From Adineta vaga (taxonomy: Eukaryota; Rotifera), in assembly GCA_021613535.1 (NCBI GenBank), contig CP075497.1:11160001-11224000 (forward strand): a stretch of DNA of 64,000 nucleotides, in the 5' to 3' direction. A model generated the notes under the pieces. The model saw only the letters and a program-made list of their open reading frames with translations. It did no database searches and was not told the origin of the DNA. Below, piece by piece: positions 52,374 through 64,000 of the stretch (positions are counted from its first letter, which is position 1; every line of letters begins with the position of its first letter). Made by a program: the position numbers and the translations under genes.

Positions 52374-53225
52374 TTATTGAGAATCCTGATCAGTAAGACT
52401 ATTTAACAGATTATGATATCGTTCATCGCGAGTTTTTGCATGCGTCTGATTGAGTTCACGTAATTTTTCAGTTGCTTTTTGTCGTTTATTTTCTTCGTTA
52501 ATCGAACTGAATTGTTCGCAGAATTCAGGACGAAATTTAACGAAATGATCAACAAATTCGCCGAATGTTTCACGTTGTAATGATTCATTTACTAAACGAT
52601 CATATTCTTCATTATCAGATGATGTACTCTTCAATTTAGGAACGATTTTCTTCGGAGATGGATCAGATTTAACTGATTGTTGGCGAATTTTTTGACTCAG
52701 TGATGTCGATGATGGACGTTCAAGAACAAATTTAAATCTTGGTCGAGCTGCCGATTCATCCAGTAACTTCTGTGATGCACGTAAAACTAGATAAGTATTT
52801 CGTTCAACTTTTGTCATTGGTTCAACTGTTTTCGTCGTAGTTGTTGTTGTTTTCGATTGTGTTGTGTTGATTGGTGGTAAAACTGATCCATCAACATCAG
52901 TAACTTTGATTGGTGTATAATCTTTCGACATATAATCAGGATAGAAATGTACCATAAACCTTTGTCTTTCACGTTCTCTACGTTTTTCATAAATATCTTT
53001 TTCTTTGCGTAAACCTTCGCGAAAATGTTTATCATGTCGATACCAGATTTCATGTCGTTGATGTGTTAATTGTAAGAAAGCGTCTTTATGTCGATCGAAA
53101 TGTGCACGAATTTTATTTCGATCTCGATCGAGAAATTGAAATTCACGTTTATAAAAATTACTTTCAATTTTTCGAATATTCAGTAATGCTTCCGCTAAGT
53201 TCGATGTTGTTGGATTTGTTATCAT
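52374..53225 (-). CDS. Unknown charged coiled-coil protein, intronless
   Basis: A single exon of 283 residues from the ATG at 53225 (MITNPTTSNLAEALL); the six codons upstream in frame have no ATG. The N-terminal ~110 residues are a highly charged helix (KIESNFYKREFQFLDRDRNK ... KDIYEKRRERERQRF), followed by a Thr-rich linker and a C-terminal helical region (FGEFVDHFVKFRPEF ... EENKRQKATEKLRELNQTHA). There is no signal peptide, TM segment or cysteine pattern. The build resembles small ciliary or cytoskeletal coiled-coil proteins, but I recognise no family. It is convergent with CHMP2B (191 nt apart). Confidence 0.65.
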   Translation of the reverse strand: MITNPTTSNLAEALLNIRKIESNFYKREFQFLDRDRNKIRAHFDRHKDAFLQLTHQRHEIWYRHDKHFREGLRKEKDIYEKRRERERQRFMVHFYPDYMSKDYTPIKVTDVDGSVLPPINTTQSKTTTTTTKTVEPMTKVERNTYLVLRASQKLLDESAARPRFKFVLERPSSTSLSQKIRQQSVKSDPSPKKIVPKLKSTSSDNEEYDRLVNESLQRETFGEFVDHFVKFRPEFCEQFSSINEENKRQKATEKLRELNQTHAKTRDERYHNLLNSLTDQDSQ

Positions 53226-53474
53226 TATTGTTAAATAACCCAATGAAATTCCTTAGTATTATTCTTCTACTTTCTCTTTCAAAAGAAACAGATCTATTTG
53301 TTTTTATGAACTGATTCTACGAGAAAGAGAGAAAAAATAAGAAAGTTTCGTTTTTATTTTATTTTAATGTCAATAGAAAATTCATTGAATATTCATTAAA
53401 AGATTATTTGAAGTGTCTTATTTTGCAGTATTGTTATTGAAATAAAATTAAAAAAAAAGAAATGTTTGTTTTAG

Positions 53475-54081
53475 ATGAGTTCAACATTTTTATTTCGTCG
53501 AGTTATTCAACAATGTGCTTCACAACGGCCATTGAATATCATTGCAACACGTTTTAATTCTACCACTTCATCTGAAAATCAAACTTCAAGTGAATCATCA
53601 ACACCGATTGATCCACAACATAAAAAGAAGATTGAGGATTTTATAAAAGCAAATAAAATCGCAATATTTATCAAAGGCGAACCTAGCGCTCCACGTAGAA
53701 TGAAACTTGTCCGTTTTATTGAAGTTTATAGAAGTTTTTAGGTTGTGGCTTTTCCAATGCTGTTCTTCAAATTCTTAATTTACATGGATGTGATTTTAAA
53801 TCCAAGAATATTTTAGAAGATGAACAACTCCGACAAACAATGAAAAGTTATAGGTAAAAGTTTTTTTTCTGTGTTAAAATGGATTGCAGTTAATTAAGAA
53901 AATTTGTTTCAGCAATTGGCCAACTTTTCCACAAGTCTATTTTGCTGGAGAATTTGTTGGTGGTTGTGATATTCTACTTGGTATGCATCAATCAGGTGAA
54001 CTTGTGGATGAATTGAAAAAAATTGGTATTCGATCAAAATTAACAGATGTAAACGATAAAAATACATCATCATCAAAATAA
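53475..54081 (+). CDS. GLRX5: Mitochondrial monothiol glutaredoxin 5
   Basis: Exons 53475-53694, 53742-53853, 53913-54081; 166 residues in exact frame. The first ~35 residues are basic and Ser/Arg-rich ([17 protein letters not shown]), a matrix targeting sequence. The glutaredoxin domain has the monothiol CGFS active site created across the first splice junction ([14 protein letters not shown]), then [20 protein letters not shown], which holds the cis-Pro and the GG-C-D glutathione site. The family transfers 2Fe-2S clusters in mitochondria. The first intron is very short (47 nt). The ATG directly follows TGTTTTAG, a likely leader-splice acceptor. Confidence 0.95.
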
Positions 54082-54194
54082 TTATTTATGGTTTAGTTTC
54101 TTCTATTGTCTCCTTATTTTTTCTTTTCCTTTCCTTTTCATCTATCTGCGTGTATTTGTTTGTTTTCTAATATTTAGCAGAAACAACTTTGTAG

Positions 54195-54728
54195 CTATTT
54201 GGAAATTTCGAACATGATACGTTTGGTATTTGGATGAGGTTCAACAGGAATTTGATCTATAACACAATGAACTAGATAATCGACAAGAGCTTTTCGTTCT
54301 CTTTTCACAGTTTCTTTCAATTGTGCAAGTACAAAACGTTTATCAGCATCGAGTTTGATTTGATATTGTTCGAGTTGTGTTGCTTCATGTAATTTAAATT
54401 TATACTGAGCTATACGTTCTTGTCGAAATGCTTCTATTTCAGCTTGACTTTCTCGATGTGCCTGACGTACAAGTTCATTTCGTTTAGCACGTGCACGTGC
54501 AATCATTTCAGCAGCTTGACCTTCAGCAGTTAAGAGAGCTTGAAGGCCAGGTTCCATTTGAATGGATGGATGTGTCCGAGAATGTGAAGTATTTGAACTA
54601 TTTGCTGATCGCGTACTAAGACGACGTGATGAAGGAGATAAAGTACGATTGGATTTATGTGACGATCTTTTGTCAGTTAAATTATTCATTTGTTTTGATG
54701 AACGATGATCAGATCGGTTTTTATTCAT
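54195..54728 (-). CDS. ATP6V1G: V-ATPase subunit G-like protein with an N-terminal extension
   Basis: A single exon of 177 residues. From ~residue 58 it follows subunit G: a helix with GLQALLTAEGQAAEMIARAR, AKRNELVRQAHRESQAEIE, FRQERIAQYKFKLHEA, and the end VEPHPNTK (family: VRPxxHxNYR). Subunit G pairs with E as a peripheral stalk of the proton pump. The first ~57 residues are a Ser/Arg/Asn-rich basic segment not found in usual G subunits (~115-120 aa). A second Met (M58, in IQMEPGLQ) sits exactly where the normal subunit would begin, so either start may be used. It lacks introns, unlike most neighbours. Confidence 0.8.
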   Translation of the reverse strand: MNKNRSDHRSSKQMNNLTDKRSSHKSNRTLSPSSRRLSTRSANSSNTSHSRTHPSIQMEPGLQALLTAEGQAAEMIARARAKRNELVRQAHRESQAEIEAFRQERIAQYKFKLHEATQLEQYQIKLDADKRFVLAQLKETVKRERKALVDYLVHCVIDQIPVEPHPNTKRIMFEISK

Positions 54729-55055
54729 GATAAATAAATATTTTCATTACATTTTTTGCGCGTTTATGTAAATGACAATATCGATAGAATGCCTCGATAG
54801 ATGACACCAATGTTCGGTACGATCCAGAGATAGTTTTTATACTTTTATACGAATAGTCACGAATTGATGGAGATCAATACGAATTTAATGAATTGATAAA
54901 ATAGATTTTTCTTTCAAATTCATTCAAGTGATATGATGTGTCATGTTTCTATGGAAACTGTTGATTACAATGTGTCACATGACAAATTTAGCAAACGACA
55001 GACGAATTTCTCAATCCTTGATAATCAATCTTAAATCATTAGTTTCTTTTGGAAG
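54729..55055. other. Divergent promoter region
   Basis: A 327-nt spacer between the V-ATPase G-like gene (-) and the Ser/Pro-rich gene (+). Nothing recognisable beyond AT-rich sequence. Confidence 0.4.
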
Positions 55056-57468
55056 ATGGAAAGAACAGTTGAATATGTTCAAAGCATGTCTAATTTTGAT
55101 TCCATTTACAATGCACCTCTAAATGTTATCTCACAAACACCACCTTATATTCCCTTAATTTCGGTAGTGCCATTTTCAGTACTTCCAAACCGACCAACAT
55201 CACCCATATTCCGTCGATGTGTATCTCCTCCTAGTAGACAACCTATCCTACCTCCGCCAGGTCCTAAATTTAATTTTGATCTATACAAAACGAATGAAAG
55301 TATCAATGACTGCTGCGATGGGCGTATTTCACCGTCGTATCGTTCATTATCGCCAACATCTTCTAATGTAATTCACCATCGTTCAACATATTCGCCTCTT
55401 TCTTCTCCTTCAAACACTCGAACATACTTAAAATTACGAGAAATCAATGATGATTTATATCAAACATTAGCACAGACTGAATTCAACGATCCATCGACAT
55501 CAGCACCACATTACCATATTCATCATTATCCAGTATCACAACATTCCTATCCAACATATCGTTCACGATCAGTACATGACAAATATTCATCGTCAACGGA
55601 ATTAGAAATGGTAATTCCAATGAAATAAAAAACTTTTCCTACGTCCATCTTTTTTTCTATTAGTCACCTAAACTGCATCAAGCACGAGTGACATACAGAG
55701 TGCATTTTCCATCAGAACATCATCAAAAACAATCTCAATCTCGCAAATCTTCTCGTCATAGATCACCATCACCATCATCATCATCATCCGATCTTTCTTC
55801 AAATGAAGAACCGATCATTATTGATTTATATCCAACAAAAGATCAAGGTTTCATCGAAAAAGAAAGAATACGTTCTGATCATCGAAGTCCATGGATAGTT
55901 GATGGTACAGCACTTCGGCGCAATTCATATACGGATTCAAGTACATCTCGATCATATAAAATATCAAAAGGTTTATACTACGGCGATAAACCAATTAAAA
56001 CACGTCGTCGATCGAATCATGATAAAGGTTTGTTTGATAATATAATAGAAACTTGAAAAAATGGATTTATTTTTAGAACAACTATCATCACATCGATCAT
56101 CTTCGTCAAAAAAACATGAACGTGTATGGCGTCCTCCATCAAAGTCAACTTCAGATAGACCACCGAAATATTTTGAACCTACTTTGAAATCTGAACGTGA
56201 TATGCCAACAAGAGTACGATCGGCTATCGATGGTATAGAATCTGATCAAGTATCACAACGGAAAACATCTTCGAACCAACCTCACATTCGTACTAGTGAT
56301 CCGAAATTCAAACGGCGTATTGAAAATGCCGAAAGTAAAGTGAAAACAGCATGGGAACCAACGGTGACTGGTCTATCGCAATCTCCAGTTAAAGAATCAA
56401 AACCACCAACTTCACATCTTATTAAACAGACCACATTTGTGACACCTCCGAAATCGCATGCTAAACCTGTTCCATCAGAACCTTCAACACCCGTTAAAAA
56501 GCCTATCACTGTTCCACCACAACCATCGACAACTGCAAGTACTGGCCGAAGTTCAGTAAATGATTTACCAATAAAACCTATGTTTGAATCAACACCAAGA
56601 GATCAAAGTATCGCCGAAAAGAACAATGAAAGTGTCGAGGATTTATTTCAAAATGAATCTCATATATCTGAACCAGCCGATCGAAAACACGAATCGCATT
56701 CATCGTTACCTACATTACCAGAACAGCCACGAAAACCATCAACTGAACTTCGTATGTTCTATTCTTCTTCTATTCAAATAATAAATAAAAATTTCTATCG
56801 TATTTCTAGCAAAATCACCAGGAACCAAACCAGATGCAGAGCCCAGCTCAGCTGTAAAAGACAATGTTTCAATAACAGGAGACAACCATGATGAAAATCA
56901 ACTTAAAACTAGTACTTGTTGAAATATCTTCTTTTCCAATGACGTTTCATTTTATTTAGTATCTCCAATTCCTGTAAACGACTCGAAACGTAATGATGCA
57001 CAACCAGTACCATCATCTCCTAAAGCTCCAACGCCCGAACGAAAACGTACGTTTATCTATTTCGAACATTTTCATAGAAATCTTATGTTTTTAGCACCAT
57101 CAACAAAATCTGATCAGAAAAACGATAAAACAAAAGAAGAAGATGAAAGTGATGAAAATGATCAAGAAGTTGCACGTAGTTTTGATATCAATAGATGGCT
57201 TAATGATGCATCGAAAGCTATTTTTGGTACAGTTCAACACGGTGATACTACTCCTCCGTCCCAACCACCACCACCCCCATCAACATCCAAAGTAAAAAGT
57301 CCTCCTCGTCGAAAAATCGAACCACCAACACCTCCTCGTGAAAGTCCTGATCATAATCTATACAAACCTCCCTTTGGTCCCAAGAAAACCGATAAAAAGC
57401 CATCCACTCCACCACCAGCACCACCATCTACTGGTGAAACTGATGATGTCGATGATTTTTTTAGTTAA
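55056..57468 (+). CDS. Large disordered Ser/Pro-rich protein
   Basis: Exons 55056-55610, 55664-56027, 56077-56751, 56810-56911, 56960-57046, 57095-57468; exact frame, 718 residues. Nearly all of it is low-complexity: Ser/Arg blocks (RSPSPSSSSSDLSS), Pro/Ser/Thr stretches with many SP and TP sites, a basic patch (KTRRRSNHDK), poly-Pro near the end (SQPPPPPSTSK), and the acidic tail DDVDDFF. One short ordered-looking segment, SFDINRWLNDASKAIFGTV, may be a binding helix. SP/TP density and PPxP motifs suggest a phosphorylated scaffold for SH3/EVH1 or cytoskeletal partners. I recognise no family. Open frames across six phase-consistent junctions make the gene itself secure. Confidence 0.75.
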
Positions 57469-57651
57469 TATTATTTTTTCTATTTATACATATGTTTCAT
57501 AACAGAATTGTTTTTTTATTTTTTATCTAAATGTACGTCAAAGAAAAATTGGCGACAATTCTTATCGTTTTCTTTTCTAGATTTTAATATAACAGAAAGA
57601 AAAATAATATATATATATAATAACAAAGAAACTAATTCATTTTTCAATATC

Positions 57652-60600
57652 CTAATGAACGAAAAACATCGACGAACGATTGATTCGAAAAGCATCAAGT
57701 AATTGTTGAGCTTCTTTTTCGTAATGATACTTTGTTAAAAGGCCACTTAATTGTGTTGGATGCATTGTATCGGTAACTTGAACTGTCGATGATGAACGAT
57801 TACTTTTCAATGTATAAATAGCTGAACTAATCGCTAGTTTTTGTCGACATTCATCAATACCAATCAATCGAGATGAACTATGATCAGAATGTAAAGGTGT
57901 TAATGACTATTGAAAACAGAATAAAACATTAGGAAATTAAAAAAAAACAGAAATTCTTTTCTTTACATTATATTCGTAATTCATTGGATAGATAAATAAT
58001 TGATCAGTTAAATCATTACTCGATGGCATAGATGTTAGAGCATCAAAAGCTAGTTGAAGAACATTCTTTTGCTCTTTTATATCAGTTATTGAACAACCGT
58101 AATGAAACATTATTTGAGCCACTAGAAAGAAAAACCTTGATTTATTTCCGAGAAAAGAAACATGAGATCATAACATACTTTTTAAAGGTAATTTCATCGT
58201 TTTGTAAATTTCATAAAGCGCATATACGTGTGACATTTGAATAGGTTGAGTTTCCACACATGTACGTTCAAGATATCCTAATAATTCAAAATCAATAAAA
58301 CCTAATTTATCATGTTGATATTGAAGAAGTGTTTGAAGACGATATAATGATTGTTCATTGGATAATGAACATATGGCTAAAGCATATTCAAATGTAAACT
58401 GTTTTTGACTAAAATGAAATAATTTTGAAAATTAAACGATGAAATGAAATATAAAGATAAATAACCTTAAATAATCATTCGTATTTTGAATACACCAAAA
58501 TGCATCATCGAGATTTTTCAACTCAATACTAGTTTTGAATAATTCTTTAATGATCAATGCCTATTGAATGATAAAATGATGGATTAGAAGAGTTTGAGTT
58601 TGTTAAGAAAAGCAAATACAAACTCGAATCTCATTGGTATATGAACTTTGTAAAGATTGTTGAAGAAATGAAGCAACATGTTGACCTTGACCAAAATATT
58701 TCAAATATTCTCGAATCTATAAGAAGAAATAGAAATGATGAATATCTCATCTCTTCGAATTTCGATTCCAAATCATACCCATTCGATATAAAATAATTCA
58801 GGTAGTGTTTGTTTTCCAAACATTTTATTCAATAATGGATCTGTATGAATATCTTTCAATCCACTTGCTAAATATCTTGTCGCTATTTCAATATTTGTAC
58901 CTGATCGATAGAATGTCAACGCATGAAAGAATTGTCTATGAGAAGAAAAAAAAACAATCTTTCGTTCTGTTTTTCTCAAATGAAATTCTACCGAGCAGAA
59001 TTCAATTCTTTAAACCAAGAAAGTTTTCCACAATATTGATCTAAGATTGTCCATTGATGACGACTTGGTAAATAAGTAATAAGAAAATCATGACTTGGCC
59101 ATCTAAAAATCAATTCCTAGTCAAAATAGAATTGAACAAGAGAATTCTTACAGAAGCGAAAAGAGATTGTCAACAGAATTGATGATTGTTTGAAACCAAT
59201 TGTCTGCATCAGGTATTGTTTGATCTTGAGGAAAAATATCGAGAAAGATTTGTTCAAGTAAGGATTGATTGCCAATACGAGCTTTATATCGTTGTTGAGC
59301 TTGTTGATAAACAAGATTTTCAATAAAAAGATCACTGAAAGAATTCCTAGAAATTTTGAATTTCAATTATTTCTAATCAAAGAATGCTGACCGATCATCA
59401 ACAGTTAATGATGAAGATTCAATTCCACATGATGATATCCATAAAAGTATTCGATAGATTTGTAATAAATCTTGTAAATAAGGTAAAATTTGATCTTGAA
59501 GTTTATCTACTCGATGTGAACTAAGTCGAATCTAAAGAGAATCGTTTTTCTTTACATGAAAGTCTTTTGTTCTAGAAGAAAATTACTTGATTTGATCGAA
59601 AGACGAGAGGAATTAATTTATCTAATCGTTCAATTTGATGAATTCTTTCATGACATAATTGAACAAAAACAAGAACTAATAATCGACGTGCAATTTTCGA
59701 TGCAAATACATTATTATTGATTTCATTTAGATTCGTTTTTATCGAATGTTTATCATAAATTGTTCGAAAGATTTCCATTAATTGATCATTATTTACAATT
59801 GGATCAAGATGTTTTTGAATACGAAGTAATTGTCTAGAAAAAGTATATAATAACAAAAAAATTGAGTTCTTAATCTTAGTTTAAACTTACTGTGAAGTCA
59901 TTTGTTGATGATTAGAAGAATTTTCATTGAATAAATCATCATCAATTCGAGCAATTGTTTCTTCATCGGATATTTTTGTTAAGAATTCAATATCTTTCAC
60001 AAAATCTTTTTAGAAAAAAAGTTATGGATTTCAATGAAAATGAATTGACTTACGAGAATATTTTGGTAATGCTGGTTTCGACATTGAATAAAGTGATACA
60101 GCTGACTATAAAAGATTAAGAATGAGAGAAAGAAATTTGAAATTTTGATTTGAAATTACTTTATGAATGATAATAATCAATTGTCGTTCATCGAATATTC
60201 GACAACCGTATAGAACTAATGCATGAGCACGAAGATCAATCAATGTACTATAAAGATTTTGCCAAAATTTTGTAAGAATTTGTAAACGATCTTCTGTACC
60301 AATAGAATTTTCTTCGCAATGATCATTACACTAAATCGAATACAGAGGAAAAACAAAATTGATTTTCGAAAAAGATTTCAACAAATTTTCTTTACCAAAC
60401 TTTGAATAATCTTTGGTAATTCTTGAAGAATGTGTGTTAATGATGTCCATGATAGATTATATTCATCAAGATTCATATTAAATGTTATCCAAAGTGCCTC
60501 TTTAATCATATCAATTGTAAATTGTCCTGGTAAATTTAATCTTCGTTCAATATCATCGATTTGTGTTGAATCATCATGTAAATAGGTTTCATTTAAATCC

Positions 60601-62089
60601 ATGGGTAATTCAATAAATTGTTCATTTGAATGAGTTTTTAATTCATATTGAATTAGAAGAAGTATGGAACGATTTTGATTAGTTAAAAGATGAAGAATAA
60701 TTCGATCATTTGTACATGTAATTGATGTTAACGATGAACCATGTGGTAAATGAGAATGATCAGTAGATTGAAGACTTTTTGTATAAGTTTTATTTTGATA
60801 AAGTGATAGACGAAGATTTTCATTGGAATCATATTGAAATTCATAGATAAGTAAATGAAGAAGATCATTGGAATCCAAAATGATGAATAGACGTGTAATA
60901 AGTTCATCCGCAAAGGTTTCATATTGACAATAATCAAGAAACATTTTAGTCGGAAGTTTTGATGATGAATGTGGAAGATCAACAGATAAACTATGTTCAT
61001 GAAGAACTGTATCAAGCTAAAGAAGATGAAATTTGTATTTTGAAAACGAAAGAAAAGTATTTACTTGATCAGATAGAAATCGAAGTAAACCATTATCATA
61101 AAGAATGATCGTCATTGTCATTGTACTGTAGATAATAGTTGTTTGACCAGCAATTAATGGTTGATTTGGTTGATTAGATGTTACTGATTTACTTGAAAAA
61201 GAAGAGAATAAGAATTTGATTTGAGAAAAGGAATTACTTTGGATTCCAAAGAAAATTGAATAAACCAGTCGATTGACGTTTTGGAAAAGTTAATTGTTGT
61301 GGAGAATCTTGAATAAAATGAAAATTGAATCTAATTTATTATCAAAACATCTTTTACTTAAAAAATCTTGATTATCAAATCGAAGAATAAGTGTTTCTAA
61401 TTCATTATATAAAGCATAGATTAAATATTCATTTGTATATGAACATGTCACTTGAGTATATAATTGTAAATCATATTTATAAAAATGATTACGATTATTC
61501 AAATAATCCTCGGTAATATCTGCAAGGATTGATTGAGGTTGATCCTAAAGAAATCAAAGATTTATAAGACGATACATTTCAATGATAAAACTTACTAATT
61601 GACCAATTGTGGATAAGATTGGATGTTTAAGTTTCCAACGATAAATGCCAATATGTGTAACGAACATGAGACAAATTTGTTGTTGTTCAGGTAATTCAAC
61701 GATGAAAATATTTGGTAAGACAGTTGTTGCTGCATTGAATTGAATTTGAAGTGCATTATGTAGAAGATTTCTTGACATGGAATATTCAAATAATTGAAAA
61801 GCATTACTTTCTATTGTTCGCCTAGAGAAGATTTGTTTTCAATAGAAAATTCATTCGAAAGAGAATTTAGTTTCTTACCAGAAAAGTATTCGATCAAATG
61901 AACGATCAGCTGGCATCCATGCACCACCATGTGGTTGGATATTAGTTGTTTCTCTTATATCTAAATCTTATGAATTTCAACTTGTTTTTCATTTTGAAAT
62001 TGTCACTTACCGGCATGTTTATTTCCTATTGTTCGCCAGGTAATAAGATCATCAAGTAACGTTGCAACATGTTGGGTATTTGTAGTCAT
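57652..62089 (-). CDS. NUP160: Nucleoporin NUP160
   Basis: Twenty exons: 62089-62011, 61960-61879, 61821-61596, 61544-61358, 61307-61238, 61191-61065, 61016-60396, 60330-60160, 60105-60054, 60005-59891, 59833-59587, 59531-59392, 59346-59152, 59102-58992, 58935-58779, 58716-58624, 58560-58466, 58408-58179, 58121-57967, 57906-57652; exact frame, 1135 residues. The N-terminal propeller region (NLLHNALQIQFNAATTVLPN, then MFVTHIGIYRWKLKHP) matches the start of the NUP160 beta-propeller; the rest is an alpha-solenoid (QGQHVASFLQQSL ... YALYEIYKTMKLPLKVAQIM). It is part of the Y-complex scaffold of the nuclear pore. It is about 300 residues shorter than the human protein, ending soon after the MFHYG segment, so the C-terminal solenoid is reduced. 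One donor (59391, GTCAGC) is weak but needed. Confidence 0.82.
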
Positions 62090-62577
62090 TATTCAATGTT
62101 TTAATAATGTATAATGAGGATAAGGAAAAATTCTTCTTCTTTTGAATGAAAAACCATAAGAAAATTTCGACCAATCAGAATTTGGTTAGTGACCTCTTCA
62201 ATGAAAGATAAGATATGAAAAAACAAAAAGATTCAGATTAAAAATGTGTTTTTAGGATAAAAACATTCATGATTTATTTTTTCGCATAGTTTTCTAAGGA
62301 AATTTTCCAAACATTGAAAAGGGTAAAGAACATTCTGGTAATAAATAAATAAGTATGAGTGTAAATTTTGGATGGATAGATCAGATCGGAATAGTATATA
62401 TGATTCACAGAAGAGTTTTTCATCATTCAATACACGTTACATCACATCACGATGTATATTCTTTTTTTGCACTTACTCGTTTGTTTCTCAGTCATTTGAC
62501 TGATGCAAAGCGAATTTTTCTCATGATTTTTGTTTGTTTTATAGAGTTCTTTTCGTCTTCATTTATATAAATTAAAA

Positions 62578-63277
62578 ATGCCTCGTCGATCTGGTGGTGG
62601 TGGTGGTGGTATGCGTTCATCATCTCCTACTCGGTATGTACTTTTTTTTTAATTCATTGTTTTCTATACAATCTATTTTGTATCTTGATTTTCAGAGCTC
62701 CTGCTCCAACTCGTGCTGTTGCATCTCGTCCTCCAGCTGCTCCAGCGCCAGTCACGGCACCACAGGGCCGTCAACCTGGTCTATTTGGTCAAATGGCTGC
62801 TACAGCCGGTGGTGTAGCTATTGGTTCAGCTGTTGGTCATACAATTGGTGCTGCTTTAACCGGTACGACTTCATGAAACTAGAGAATAATGAAATGAATG
62901 TTCATTCTTTCGTTATTTCAGGTGGATCTCGTGGTCATGATCAACCAGCTGTTACACAAGAAGCTGGTCCAAATGATCAACCACTTTATCAATCTTCTGG
63001 TGAACGATTCTCAACTGAACGATGTAATTTATATCAGAAAGAATTTATGAAATGCCTTGATCAAGCTGGTGGAGATTCAACACAATGTCAAGGCTTTTGG
63101 GATGCTTTGAAAGTAAAATTTCTCTTTTCTTCTATTGATCATTTCCTTAACTATATTTCTTTTTACTTTCAAGGAATGTCAACGTTTTCATGGTCCTAGC
63201 GGTATGTGATTAATAATTTGTACCTATGATTTTCTAATAATATTTTTTCTTTCTTTCTTTGTTTAGCAACGCTCTAA
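62578..63277 (+). CDS. CHCHD10: CHCHD2/CHCHD10 mitochondrial twin-CX9C protein
   Basis: Exons 62578-62633, 62696-62862, 62922-63112, 63174-63201, 63267-63277; exact frame, 150 residues. The N-terminus ([13 protein letters not shown], then Ala/Pro-rich [18 protein letters not shown]) is the usual targeting/linker part. The central Gly/Ala hydrophobic helix ([20 protein letters not shown]) is strongly conserved in this family. The C-terminal CHCH domain has two CX9C motifs: [11 protein letters not shown] and [11 protein letters not shown]. The family sits in the mitochondrial intermembrane space (MICOS-associated) and can move to the nucleus under stress. The orthologue could equally be named CHCHD2. 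The last exon holds only three codons plus stop. Confidence 0.93.
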
Positions 63278-63480
63278 GTAATAACAAAAGATGGAATATG
63301 TTAATCAACACACGCTTCCCTTTCCCATAGTTGCTCTACTTCCAAGATTACATTCGATTCTATATCAATCGAAAAATTATTTTCTTTTCTTCTTCTGTAA
63401 CTTTGTTTTTCATTAGTCCAATAAAATCACATCCGAAAAAGATTAATTATCGAACTCCGAGCGCCAGATAAACTTATTGA
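63278..63480. other. 3' end region of the CHCHD gene
   Basis: A 203-nt spacer; AATAAA at about 63420-63425 is the likely poly(A) signal of the CHCHD gene. Confidence 0.4.
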
Positions 63481-64000
63481 ATGGATGATTTTAATTCTTG
63501 TCTCTTACAAATCCTTCGTTTTTGTATTGAAGCAAATCTTTTTCTTCATCAATTATATCAATTTGAATGTCACTTAACAAAGATTGATTCACTGTATCAT
63601 ATTTCATCTGATGATTATTTCACTATTCTTGAATGTCTTTCAATGATAATCAATGATTTGAATATCTATCATAGAAATTATTTTCAAAAACTTTATTTGA
63701 ATATTGAAAAGTATCTTCTAAGACAATATTTTACGATAAATTATTCTTCAGAAGAACTATTTCATGAAGATTTCGAACATTTGAAATATTTTCTTTGCCA
63801 TGAAATTAAATCATTTCAAAGAATTTTTCATTATTTACATAAATTAAGTATTAATTGTATCTTATGTCAACAATATCGAAGATTATGTACGAATATTGAA
63901 TTAGAAAAACGATTTAGTTGTATTCGAATGGATTTATTAATGAATTTAGAAACAGTAAATAGAAAAATTGAAGTTTTATTACTGAAAATTAATATGAATT
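63481..64000 (+). CDS. Unrecognised alpha-helical protein, 5' part
   Basis: The frame opens at ATG 63481 (MDDFNSCLLQILRF) and stays open for 173 codons to the right edge. Composition is Leu/Ile/Tyr/Cys/His-rich and looks alpha-helical (ECLSMIINDLNIYHRNYFQK, then HEIKSFQRIFHYLHKLS). There is no signal peptide or known motif, and no splice site interrupts this part. A 520-nt open frame in AT-rich DNA with sensible codon use is unlikely by chance, so I treat it as a real gene cut by the window. Function unknown. Confidence 0.6.
   Translation, partial: MDDFNSCLLQILRFCIEANLFLHQLYQFECHLTKIDSLYHISSDDYFTILECLSMIINDLNIYHRNYFQKLYLNIEKYLLRQYFTINYSSEELFHEDFEHLKYFLCHEIKSFQRIFHYLHKLSINCILCQQYRRLCTNIELEKRFSCIRMDLLMNLETVNRKIEVLLLKINMN

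Overview
The window is AT-rich nuclear DNA of a small-genome invertebrate, most likely a bdelloid rotifer. Reasons: genes are compact and most introns are about 45-65 nt with GT..AG ends; the gene set is metazoan (aryl hydrocarbon receptor, EGR-like zinc fingers, 7TM receptors, NUP160, UPF1); and many start codons sit directly behind a pyrimidine tract ending in AG, as expected where a spliced leader is added to mRNAs, a process described in rotifers. The species assignment is inference. I see no CRISPR array, rRNA, tRNA, provirus or recognisable transposon.

Layout. 1-9.1 kb: the end of a 7TM receptor (+), a small secreted peptide precursor (+), a secreted cysteine-rich protein (-), a short disordered protein (-), and long gene-poor stretches. 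9.2-13.8 kb: a 21-exon CFAP92-like ciliary gene (-). 14.4-17.6 kb: three tandem Rho GTPases (+). 18.2-22.1 kb: a PARP2/3-type polymerase and a POLR2M/Gdown1-like gene (+), each with an apparent frame break. 23-25.3 kb: an EGR-like zinc-finger factor (-). 28.5-29.4 kb: an intronless endonuclease/exonuclease/phosphatase protein (-). 31.9-33.9 kb: a second 7TM receptor (+). 34.5-36.2 kb: an unknown alpha-helical protein (-). 36.8 kb: a secreted eight-cysteine peptide (+). 39.8-42.9 kb: the aryl hydrocarbon receptor (-).

45.2-63.3 kb is dense with housekeeping genes: UPF1, an Arb2-domain gene interrupted by an in-frame TAG, CHMP2B only 53 nt behind it, an intronless coiled-coil protein, glutaredoxin 5, a V-ATPase G-like subunit, a disordered Ser/Pro-rich protein, NUP160 and a CHCHD2/10 protein. 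An unrecognised open frame runs off the right edge.

The genes do not form one pathway. The only tight linkage is the Arb2-CHMP2B pair, which looks like a two-gene operon resolved by trans-splicing. Exon boundaries were worked out by hand from splice sites and reading phase. For most multi-exon genes the phases close exactly, so those models are reliable. Four genes carry breaks (PARP, POLR2M-like, the helical protein, Arb2) that may be assembly errors or real lesions. The most unusual items are the Rho trio with C-x-L-H tails, the two small secreted peptides, the treble-clef/Arb2 gene with its internal stop, and the operon-like junction.
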